The notes under the pieces were generated by a model. It had not been told where the DNA came from and did not search any database. It worked only from the letters and a program-made list of their open reading frames with translations. Shown piece after piece: positions 1-9,919 of a stretch of 64,000 nucleotides of DNA. Each line of letters begins with the position of its first letter. Position 1 is the first letter of the stretch. The DNA is from Vitellaria paradoxa. Taxonomy: Eukaryota > Streptophyta > Magnoliopsida > Ericales > Sapotaceae. The DNA lies in contig CM034240.1 of assembly GCA_019916065.1 (NCBI GenBank), positions 39,297,389 to 39,361,388 on the forward strand, written 5' to 3'. The position numbers and the translations under genes are program-made.

Positions 1-145
1 CTGCTCCCTTATCTTTTTTTGCTCCCTTTTTGTTGTGTACAGTATTCTTTTGCTGTAACCAGTCCACTGAGCAACTTTTGCTGTATCCAGTCCTCTTTTC
101 CCTTTTTCCAAAGAACAGTAAGTCTTCCGCTTTATTTAGACCTCT

Positions 146-1092
146 ATGGAGTCTAAATCTGATTCTACCACTATTGGGACATCTACTATTTCAACCCAGC
201 CTATTGCCCAACTTACTACCAGAAAGTTGAATGGAATCAATTATATACAGTGGTCTAAAGCTGTTAAAATTGCTTTAACGGGATATGAAAAAAAAAATAC
301 CTCACTAGTTCACCTCCACCATCGACTGATTCTACCTATGATACATGGGTTCAAACAGATGCCTATCTTGTTAGTTTACTCTGGAATTCTATGGAACCTC
401 ATGTGGCTGATATGTGTACTCACTTGGATACATGTAAAGAGATTTGGGAATATGTTCGTTTGCTATTTTCTAGTGACTTAACTCGCATGTATGATTTGTT
501 ATGTGAGTTTTTCCAACTACAGCAGTCTGGCAAGTCAGTTACAGATTACTTTGCCTTATTAAAACGAATATCTGAGGAATTGAATTCTATTCAGCCCTTA
601 TCATTGGATATGAATGAGATGCAAAAGCAGCGTGAGCAGATGGTGGTTCTCCGATTTCTCGTTGGTCTTGATCCTGAATTTGAACCAGTGAGAGCCCAAA
701 TACTTAGTGGGGCTTCTCTTCCTTCATTCGCTGAGACTTATTCCAGAGTTATGAGATCTGTATCTCGAGATTCGTCTTCAGTTAGTCACGATACCTCTCA
801 ATCTGCTCTTGCTAGCCAAATACCACCATCTCCCTCTGATAGTCATGATAATCGTGGTACTTGTGGAGGTAGTCATGGTGGACGAGAAGGTTGTGGTAGA
901 GGATCGCGACCAAAGTACACAAATTGTGGCAAACTAGGACATGTTCGTGAAAAATGTTGGGATTTATTTGGCCGACCTTCACACATGGCACATTCTGTCT
1001 CTTCTGATCCTGCTACAGAGGTCTCCACTACTAGTGAGCATCCTCAGACAGTGACTCTTTCAGGAGAAGAGTATTCAATATTCTTAAAGTAC
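146..1092 (+). pseudogene. gag of copia element 1, frameshifted, zinc knuckle damaged
   Basis: ATG at 146. The N-terminal stretch reads LNGINYIQW, typical of copia Gag, which forms the cytoplasmic virus-like particle that packages element RNA. The frame is lost at the A-run at about 287-296 (GATATG then ten A) and resumes in another frame through 1092. The zinc knuckle near 915-957 should be CX2CX4HX4C, but the first cysteine position is Tyr (YTNCGKLGHVREKC), so RNA binding is probably impaired. The gag frame ends in TAG at 1093-1095, where the reading frame otherwise continues into protease; a CAG to TAG change is the simplest explanation. Confidence 0.85.
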
Positions 1093-1095
1093 TAG

Positions 1096-4000
1096 ATAGC
1101 TCATCAGGCTTCTCTTTCTACTGCTTCCCTTGCTACTGCTCCTCAAGGTAATTCCCTTACGTGTCTTTTCACTCATTCTCCTGCTCCTTATATTATTGAC
1201 TCGGGTGCTTCTAATCATATGTCTGGAGCATCCACATTATTTTCTAACATTCAGTATTCTAATTCTCTAAAAGCAGTTACTCTAGCCAATGGCTCTATAA
1301 CTCCTGTTAGTGGTATTGGTACAGTGATCCCTTCTCATTCCTTTTCTTTATCCTCAGTTTTATATGTTCATTTTTTCCCATTTAATCTAGTATCTGTGAG
1401 TAAACTTACGAAACACCATAATTGCTCCGTAACATTATTTCCTGACTCTGTCATTATTCAGGATATGACGACAATGGAGACGATTGGAGGAGGGCATGAA
1501 GCTGAAGGAGTCTACTACATTGATACTACGAGGCCTAAAGCTTGTTCTGCCTTTGCCTCTCCTACTGAGATTCATTGTCGCCTTGGTCATCCGTTTTTAA
1601 AAAAACTGAGGTCTTTATATCGTAGTCTAAGTCATTTAAATTCTTTAAATTGTGAGTCCTGTCAATTGGGAAAGCACCACCGTGTGTCTTTTGCTTTCCA
1701 AGTCAATCAGAGGTCGCCATGTCCTTTTTATTTAGTTCATTCAGATGTTTGGGGACCTAGTCGAGTCACTTCAAAGTTAGGATTTAAATATTTTGTCACA
1801 TTTATTGATGATTTTTCAAGAGTTACTTGAATTTATTTAATGAAAAATCGTTCAGAATTGTTTTCTATTTTTCAATCCTTTTGTGCTGAAATTAAAACTC
1901 AGTTTGATGTGCCTGTGCGAATTCTTCATAGTGATAATGCCAAAGAATATTTTTCTAACCCTTTTACTGAATTTATGGCTTCTTTGGGTATTATTCACCA
2001 GTCTTCTTGTTCTCACACACTACAACAAAATGGAGTTGCTGAAAGAAGGAATTTGCATTTAGTTGAAACTGTTCGTTGTCTTCTAATTCACATGAATGTT
2101 CCCAAAATTTTTTGGAGTGATGCCATTTTAACTGCTTGTTATTTAATTAATCGGATGCCCTCGTCTGTTCTTAATAACCGTATTCCATATTCTGCGTTGT
2201 TCCCAAACCAACCATTATACCCTATTTCACCTTGGATTTTTGGTTGTGTTTCCTTTATCCATCAGCTTACTCTAGGATCTGATAAATTAGATCCTCGTGC
2301 TCATAAGTGTATTTTTCTTGGGTATTCTAGGGTACAAAAAGGATATCGTTGCTATAATCCTTCTCTTAATCGCTTCTTTGTGTGTACTGATGTTACTTTC
2401 TTTGAGTCTACCCCATTCTTTACTCAATCACAACCTTCAGCTATTCTTGATGAAAGTCTTCCTTTACCTCTTCTCTCTACTGAACCTGTTTCTCCTCCCA
2501 AGTCACCGAGTCTAGCTCGTCACTTGTCTCAACCTAATTTGCAGGTCTACACTAGACGTCGAGTAGCAACTACTCCACTTGAAGCTTCATGTGCTCTACT
2601 ATCGGCCTCTCCTATGTCATCAAATCCTCCCAAAGAGTTAGATTTTCCTATTGCTCTTCGAAAGGGTAAAACGTACTTGTACTTCTCATCCTCTTTCTAA
2701 TTTTGTATCTTATGATGCGTTATCCTCTTCTTATCTGTCATTTGTTACATCTTTAGTTTCTATTTCTATCCCTAATTCTCTTTTTGAAGCACTGTCTCAT
2801 TCTGGTTGGCATTCTGTTATGGAAGAAGACATGTCTGCTCTTCGAGCTAATAGTACTTGGGAATTGGTTCCTCTTCCTCCTGGTAAGTCCAAGGTTGGGT
2901 GTCGATGGGTATACACAATTAAAGTTCAACCTGATGGCACTGTGGATAGACTAAAAGCTCGTCTAGTTGCAAAATGGTATACACAGGTTTATGGTTTGAA
3001 TTTTTTTGAGACTTTTTCTCCTGCTGCTAAAGTTGCTTCTGTCTGTCTTATTATTTCTTTAGCTGCAGTGTATGATTGGTTTTTACATCAGTTGGATGTA
3101 AAGAATGCATTTCTTCATGGTGATCTAACTGAGAAAGTTTATATGGAGCAACCTCCTGATTTTGTTGCTCAGGAGGAGTCTGAGTTAGTTTGTAAATTGA
3201 AAAAGTCATTATATAGGCTAAAACAATCTTCTCGAGCATGGTTTGGTAGGTTCAGCACTGTTGTTACTGAGTTTGGTCTAAATCGTTGTAGTGCAGATCA
3301 TTCAGTATTTTATCAACATTCATCTAATGGCAGAATTTGGTTACTAGTGTACGTAGATGACATTGTTATCACAAGTGATGATACACAAGGTATTATTAAT
3401 CTGAAGAACTTCCTCCAAAGCAGATTTAACACGAAGGATTTGGGCCAATTAAAATATTTCTTAGGGATTGAGATTGCCAGATCACGAATAGGTATTTCTC
3501 TTTCTCAAAGGAAGTATGTTCTTGATTTGTTATCTGAGACTGGTATGTTGGGTTCTAAACCGATGGACACTCCAATGGAGCCAAATACTAAGCTGGAGGT
3601 AGATAAGGGAGAGCTATTACATGATCTTGGTCAGTATCGTAGGTTGGTTGGGAAGCTAAATTATTTGACTGTTACGAGACCAGATGTGGCATTTGCTACG
3701 AGTGTAGTTAGTCAATTTTTGGATTCGCCTCGTAGTTGTCATTGGGATGCAGTTATTCGAATTCTGAGATACCTAAAAGGTGCACCTGGTAGAGGCTTAT
3801 TATATAAGAATAATGGGCACACTTTAGTTCAAGGATACACTGATGCAGACTGGGCTGGGTCACCATCAGATAGAAGGTCCACAACTGAATACTGTGTCTT
3901 TGTTGGAGGTAATTTGGTGTCTTGGAAAAATAAGAAACAGACAGTAGTAGCTCGATCAAGTGCTGAACTAGAGTATAGAGCTATGGCACATATGTCTTGT

Positions 4001-4306
4001 GAGTTGATATGAATACAACATATGTTGGAGGAATTAGGAGTTTATTATTCACAACCTATGGAATTATTGTGTAATAATCAAGCTGCTATTCATATTGCTC
4101 CTAATCCAGTGTTTCATGAGAGAACCAAACACATTGAAGTTGATTGTCATTTTGTTAGAGAGAAGATCTTATAGAATATAATTAAAACTGGTCATGTGAA
4201 GTCTGAAGATCAACTTGCAGATTTATTTACCAAAGCTTTGAGATGATCTAGAGTGAGATTTATCTGTACCAAGCTAGGAACATATGATATATATGCTCCA
4301 ACTTGA
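1096..4306 (+). pseudogene. pol of copia element 1 (protease, integrase, RT, RNase H), broken
   Basis: Protease active site DSGASNHM is coded near 1198-1221. The GAG-pre-integrase zinc motif (HCRLGH ... CESC) is at about 1573-1665. The integrase core runs to about 2300 and includes GIIHQSSC and QQNGVAERR. Reverse transcriptase covers about 2820-3570 with catalytic YVDD at 3350-3361, and RNase H about 3840-4290 with DADWAGSPSDRRST and HIEVDCHF. Breaks: TGA at about 1828-1830 in integrase where Trp is expected; a one-base frameshift near 2668; TGA at 4009-4011; TAG near 4172; TGA near 4244. Most stops are explained by C-to-T or G-to-A changes. Confidence 0.9.
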
Positions 4307-4313
4307 GGGGTAG

Positions 4314-4486
4314 TGTTAGATATTAATGTAAATATAGTAGGAAGATAATTAGTTTCCTAATTTCTTAATTTCCTAATATGTATAGTTTCCTAAGAAGTAG
4401 GACTCTTGTGTATATAAATAGGACTATGAACCTTAATACAATATATACAATTTTCATCTTTTCAATTTAATTCAGTTTCATCTACA
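4314..4486 (+). repeat. 3' LTR of copia element 1 (173 bp)
   Basis: Begins TGTTAGATATTAATG just after the purine tract and ends TTTCATCTACA, giving the TG...CA ends of an LTR. It has a TATA-like TGTATATAAATAGG at about 4409-4422. The right boundary is set by resumption of the second copia's integrase frame at 4487. The 5-bp target duplication should be ATTCA (4487-4491), with its partner left of the window. Confidence 0.8.
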
Positions 4487-7005
4487 ATTCAAACACAATT
4501 CCAAACATAGATTCAAATTTTGCACACAGATAATGACAAAGAATATTTTAATTCTATTTTGGGAGATTATCTTCAAAAGTATGGGATAATTCACCAAAGT
4601 TCATGTGTTGACACTTCCCAACAAAATGAGATGGCCGAACGCAAAAATAGACATCTCCTTGAAAGTTGCCCATGCCTTGATGTTTACCATAAACATGCCC
4701 AAAATGTTTTGGAGATATGCTATTTTGACATCTACCTATCTCATCAATAAAATGCCCGACCAAATTCTCTCTTTTAAAACACCTCTTCATGAACTCCAGA
4801 AGCATTTCCCTACCTCTCATCTCAACTCTAGTCTTTCTCTCAAAGTGCTTGGTTATATCGCTTCTGTTTATATTCATTCCCATAATCAAAGTAAATTGGA
4901 TCTCGGATCTCTTAATTGTGTTTTTATTGGATATTCTCCTACTTAAAAAAAGGTTTCAAGTGCTATGATCCATCAACCAAAAAGGTATTTGTTAGTCTTG
5001 ATGTCATATTCTTTGAAAACACCTCTTACTTCCAAAAGCCCTTTCTTCGGGTAGAGAATTTGAGTGAAGCTCATTCTTTGAACTTCGATCTCTCATTTTT
5101 TTAACCTATCCCAAACACTGAACCTATAACGCCATTTCGTTCTAATATGCCATTTACAGAAGGAAGTTTGAACCCATGGGAAAATGCAGGAGAACAAAAT
5201 AATAAAGAGATATTGGTTTATTCACGGAGGCCAAACTAAGGCACGAAGAGAATCTCACACCTGAAACACCAAAAGAGTCGGAACCAGTAATAGCTCCAAG
5301 TGTCCATAAGTTCTCTTCCAAATCAGGTGATTCTAATTCTCCTGATATCAATTTACCTATTTCTCTCAGAAAACCTACTTCGTCATGTACTGTTCATCCT
5401 ATCTTGAGGTCCGTGTCTTACAATGCTCTGTCTACTAGGTTTCATGCTTTTACCTCTAGCCTTGATAGTACGAAAATTCCAAAGAATATTTAGAAGGCCT
5501 TGGCAGTTCCCAGATGGAGAGAGGTAGTAATGGAAGAAATGTAGGCCTTAGGGAAAAATGAAACTTGGGATGTGATGGATTTACCAAGAGGGAAGAAACT
5601 GGTTGGTTGCAAATGGGTCTTTACTGTGAAGCATAGAGCTAATAGGATGATAGAACGTTACAGAGCTCGTCTTGTTGCCAAAGGGTTTACACAAACCTAT
5701 GGCATTGACTACACAAAGACATTCGCACCGGTGGCAAAGTGGAATACAGTTCTAGTTCTTTCTCTTTGGCAACCGATCTAGATTGGTCCCACCAATAACT
5801 TGGCATTAAGAACATTTTTCTGAATGGAAAATTAGAAGAAAAGTCTCCATGACAATTCATCTAGGGTTTTGTAAAAAAGGTGAAGAAAACCGGATATGTA
5901 AACTCAAGAAGTATTTTTACGATCTCAAACAGTCATTAAGAGTATGGTTTGATAGACTTACAAAGGTGATAAAGGGTCAAGAATATCAGTAGGGACAATC
6001 AGATCACACTTCTCTCTTCCAACAAACTAAATTTAGGATGAAGACAATCCTAATTGTGTATGTCAATGATATAATTATAATCGGAGATAATATAGTGGAA
6101 ATAGACAGACTAAAAAAAATCCTAACCATTGAGTTCGAAGTAAAAGATTTGGGACAAATGCGAAACTTCTTGGAAATGGAAATCGCTAGATTGAGAAGGG
6201 GCATTTGTATCTCTCAATAAAAGTATGTTCTTGATCTTTTGGGTGAAATTGACATGCTTGAGTGTAAACCAAGTGACACACCAATTGAAGCAGGAATGAA
6301 ATCAGAAAATGTTGGGAACTTAGTTGAAAAAGATAGATATCAGAGACTAGGTAGCAAGCTAATTTACCTATCACACGATAGACCTGATATCACATTTGCG
6401 ATTAGTATGGTTAGCCAACACATGCATTCACCAAAAGAAGCTCATCTAAAAGCTATGTACAAGATTCTCAAATACCTCAAAGGTTTCTCGGATAGAGAAC
6501 TATTCTTCAAGAAAAGTGAAAGTAAAGAAGTAGAATTTTTACAGATATAAATTGGGCAAGTTCAAAAAAAGATAAAAGGTCCACTATCAAATGCTACACT
6601 TTTGTATGGGGAAATTTAATAACGTGGAAAAATAAGAAACTGAATGTTGTAGCCAGAAGTAATGTTGAAGCCGAGTTTAGAGCAATTACACAAGGGATGT
6701 CTGAATGCTTGTGCTTAAGAAAGCTATTGGAAGAATCACACGTCACATTAAAATTTCCAATCAAACTCTACTGTGATAACAAAGCAAATATTAATATTTC
6801 TCTCAATCCAATCCAGTATGACCGAATAAAGCATGTAGAAGTGGACAGACACTATCAAGGAGAAGGTTGAAGACGGAATCATTTGTATGACTTATGTTTC
6901 TACAAAAAAGCAAACTGCAAATATCTTCACCAAAGGGCTACCAGAGCAAATTTTCAATAATTTTATTTACAAGTTGGATATGATCAATATTTATGATCCA
7001 ACTTG
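4487..7005 (+). pseudogene. pol remnant of copia element 2, heavily mutated
   Basis: Recognisable blocks: integrase KYGIIHQSSCVDT (about 4575-4620) and AERKNRHLLE; RT palm entry [11 protein letters not shown] (about 5600-5635) and [18 protein letters not shown] catalytic region with YVND instead of YVDD (Asn codon 6065-6067); RT tail KYVLDLLGEIDML (6221-6259); RNase H NLITWKNKK and LYCDNKANINIS (about 6610-6800); C-terminus TANIFTKGLPEQIF. Frames change several times (near 4660, 4945, 5790, 6550, 6860) and stops interrupt every block. The RT is dead both by frame and by loss of a catalytic Asp. Confidence 0.85.
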
Positions 7006-7013
7006 AGGGAGAG

Positions 7014-7234
7014 AGTTAAAATCCCAATTTATTTTTGGAGTAATTAGTGAGATTGATTGTATAAATTAGTGGGATAGGCGGTACATTTCTCAGCCTTTAT
7101 TTAGGAGATTTGTTTCCTCTCCCCCCCCCCCCACCCCTCTTTTTTGTATTATAAATAGATGGTAGCAGTGGCTTGTAATATTCATACAGTAATACAGCAA
7201 TATTCACACAGTATTTCTCTGTTTTTCCATAACA
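7014..7234 (+). repeat. 3' LTR of copia element 2 (about 221 bp)
   Basis: Follows the purine tract directly. The start reads AGTTAAAATCCC where TGTTAAAATCCC is expected, so the terminal T appears mutated. A TATA-like TATTATAAATAGATGG lies at about 7147-7162, and a C-run (7121-7132) is probably slippage. The right end is tentatively set at CCATAACA (7234), since no second LTR or target duplication is available to fix it. Confidence 0.6.
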
Positions 7235-8707
7235 GTAACAGTGGAAACACTACTCATTTTAATTCTCTCGTCCCAGGCCTTAAAGACGATGGAATAAATA
7301 CAGAAATAGAATTCAATTTTGCTACTAAATAACGAAAAATAAATAAGTATCCATAAGTCAAGCTAAATTCAATGGGTACTGGAATGAAGATGAAATAATC
7401 AAATTCAAATTTATTATTTAAAATTCAATTGGCAAATTACATATTAAAAAAAAAATCTCTTTTGAAACAATTATTCAAACATCTTTCAGACAAAGATTAT
7501 AATCACTTCCAAACGAAGAAAAATAGAAATAATAATTCTAGACAAATGCCGAATCACAAGAACTCAAAAGAAACGCAAACGATCATTACATATCAAACAA
7601 GAATTCAAAGAAAAACATCGGCAAATATAACTACATCATGTTGGAAACTATGAGAAGTTGGAAGCAGAAAAAGAACTTTAGCTCTCCTTGCTGATTTATA
7701 GCGTCGGGAGATTCAACCCTTCACGTGGCAGTAATTAAAGCAGGAGAACGATAAAACATGTAGGTGAACTAGTATTTACCGTACCTAAAGACGTGCAGAC
7801 AAATCTTGACATTTAATTTATGAGAAAACAAATCTGTTGATATCTTGTACATCTTTAAATTTTACGAGCTGCCTTGTAATATATATATTTCAAAAATGCT
7901 ACAATTAGGATCGAATTTAGTGATGTAAATGAACTAAGTTGGGTCAGGCCTAATCCATCCTTAGACCCAGCTCCGACCCGACAACAGGTCAGCTTGTCTC
8001 GGCTGGCCTGGCTCTCCGAGTCAAGTTGGATCAACTAGGGTCGGAAAAATCCACCCGTAATCCACTCCAGCTTATTTTTTAATATTTTTAATTTTTTTTA
8101 TAAAATTTATAAATACAAATAAAACTAATAAAAACACATTAAAACAAATAAATTTTAATAAGAAATAAACAATTCCATAACTAACATTGAATTCGAATTA
8201 GAATTCTAGTTAAAAAAATTATCAAATAAAATTGTTGAATGATAGGATAAACAACTAAATATATCACTTCAAGTTTTATACATTTCTAGATATCTTATGC
8301 ATTCCAACTGGATTAACACCTGTAAGTATGACTATCATTTGCAAATATTATTTTATCTATATATCAATTCTCACTACTTTGCTAATCTACTTCGTCTAAA
8401 TACATTATTTTTAAATTAATGTTAATTTCCTTTTTCCATAGGCTTCCTCTAAATAGGTAAAAGCAGCCTCAAGGTGCAACTGAAGAAAGACAAAGTTCAA
8501 AACCTTCTATTTTTAAAAGATGAATTCCAGAAGAAGTGAAAAAAAAGAATACCACATGTACCAAAATTGCAAACTCCTAAACTTCAAAAATCTACTTTTA
8601 CGCACCTATAATTAAAATAAAGTAAAAAGATTAACAGAATTAGCTTTGAATAACTTCAAAAAGTACACACTTCCAACCCTCTGTACTTGCAGCCCTGGTT
8701 GGGTTTA
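7235..8707. other. Intergenic AT-rich stretch with an unclassified GC-rich patch
   Basis: No gene is seen. At 7920-8050 a GC-richer patch of repeated GACC/GGTC words (CAGCTCCGACCCGACAACAG) resembles dispersed plant repeats built from such words; it has no ORF. At about 7680-7730 there is TGATTTATAGCGTCGGGAG, which on the reverse strand gives a TATAAATC box, so this may be an old LTR fragment. The remainder is featureless A/T sequence. Confidence 0.4.
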
Positions 8708-8715
8708 ATTTTGAA

Positions 8716-9337
8716 CTATGAAGCACGGGTACGGATACGGGAGCAAGAGCGGGTATGGGTACTAGTACGGATACGGAATACGACAATTTTCAAAAAATAA
8801 GGATACGGGTACGGCAAAGATACAGTAAAAAAATAAAATAAAATATATATTTTATTTAAAATAATTTTGAAGATAACATGTATATACTACTAAACATTTT
8901 ATAAATAACAATTATATAACTTGAAAAATACTATTCAATCCATAAATTAACATTATTCATACTCAAAACTACCAACATCATTCATACACAAAACACAAAT
9001 ATAACAAAAAGTATCCAACACAATTTCATACATCTCAAAATAAAAATAATTTTTTCATTTCCTAAATTTTAGTTAGATCAAACTTCAATCATATCAATCT
9101 ATTTTAGTTAATTATAGTTTGGCCCCTACTAAAATTTTATCACATCAATTGTACCCCCAAAAAGGTTTAAAATATTACATTTGAACTCTCGCCGTATCCT
9201 GGAAGTATCCTTCCCGTATCCTAACCGTATCCTATGTAAATTTTAAAATAAAAAATTAGGATACGCTAGCCGTATCCGTATCCCCGAAGTATCTGATACG
9301 AGTGCAGCGCCTAATTTGAAGTATCCGTGCTTCATAG
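8716..9337. mobile_element. Non-autonomous hAT-like DNA transposon with perfect 8-bp TSD
   Basis: Terminal inverted repeats start CTATGAAGCACGG (8716-8728) and end with its complement CCGTGCTTCATAG (9325-9337). The flanks carry a perfect 8-bp direct duplication ATTTTGAA at 8708-8715 and 9338-9345. Eight-base target duplications are the hallmark of the hAT superfamily. Subterminal arrays of GGTACGGATACGG-type words occur inside both ends (8728-8820; 9190-9290), as hAT transposases often need for binding. The AT-rich interior has no transposase ORF, so movement would need an autonomous relative. Confidence 0.85.
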
Positions 9338-9345
9338 ATTTTGAA

Positions 9346-9919
9346 TGAACATTTTTGTCCTTTTCACTATAACACCGTTCAGATTTCACTTCAGTATTTA
9401 AATACAATGAGGTATGAAAGTTGCTTTTTGTAGTGATTTTTAGCTTTGCTACAAGGGATATAAAAGCAATTATCCCAGAAAAAAAAAAATTACTGCACAT
9501 TTTGACTGCTGCCATTTATGTCCATGGAGGCAAGATCTAAGTATCATGTGGCTGGCTCTAACACAGCTTTGGAACCTCAAGGTTCCAGAAATGCCTGCTA
9601 AGGATCTAGTCAGATCCTGCCTGGTAGAATTTAAAATAATCAAAGTGGTTGAAACAACAAAATTCATCAGAAAGGGTGATGAAGCAGGCTAATTGCTCCT
9701 GGCTTCATTGCAAGTAGTAGCAATGACCCTTAGTAGCTCAATAATTACAAATCATTGCTTCTTATGCTCTTTCAATGAAATTAACTATAAAGGTTTTTCA
9801 GTTCTAACATATCTAGAGAGAGAGCACAGCTAATATCAGAAACAAAAGAGGGACCATAGCAATCCATGTCTATCAAGAGTCATTAGCCTTATGAAAGGAT
9901 CCATAATATACATATTCAA
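9346..9919 (-). other. Downstream flank / probable 3' UTR of the PWWP-family gene
   Basis: Lies just 3' of the minus-strand stop codon. Its composition is less AT-extreme than the surroundings, in keeping with transcribed sequence. No exact AATAAA on the minus strand was found between 9500 and 9919, so the cleavage site cannot be placed. Short minus-strand ORFs here (for example 9470-9667) have no recognisable domain and are considered chance. Confidence 0.4.

Larger units (their letters stand above)
1..4486 (+). mobile_element. Ty1/copia LTR retrotransposon 1 (decayed, 5' LTR off window)
   Basis: Domain order is gag, protease, integrase, reverse transcriptase, RNase H, which defines Ty1/copia rather than Ty3. 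A purine-rich tract (AACTTGAGGGGTAG) is followed by a 3' LTR at 4314-4486. The matching 5' LTR must lie left of position 1; the first 145 bases look like untranslated leader. The coding region carries several stops and at least two frameshifts, so it cannot move on its own. The 3' LTR is followed directly by the integrase coding sequence of another copia, so this element appears to have jumped into it. Confidence 0.93.
4487..7234 (+). mobile_element. Ty1/copia retrotransposon 2, 5' half displaced by element 1
   Basis: The segment opens in mid-integrase (reading TQFQT then a stop, then IQILHTDN) and continues through RT and RNase H to a purine tract (CTTGAGGGAGAG, about 7001-7012) and a 3' LTR. 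Gag, protease and the integrase N-terminus should lie upstream of element 1, off the left edge. It is in the same orientation as element 1 and far more decayed, consistent with being the older host of the nested insertion. Confidence 0.85.

Noticed and set aside
7429..7653. 74-codon ORF rich in Lys/Asn/Thr
   Set aside because: Composition follows from AT-rich DNA; no recognisable motif.
9243..9515. 90-codon minus-strand ORF
   Set aside because: It overlaps the end of the hAT-like element and crosses its target duplication, so it cannot be a native gene.
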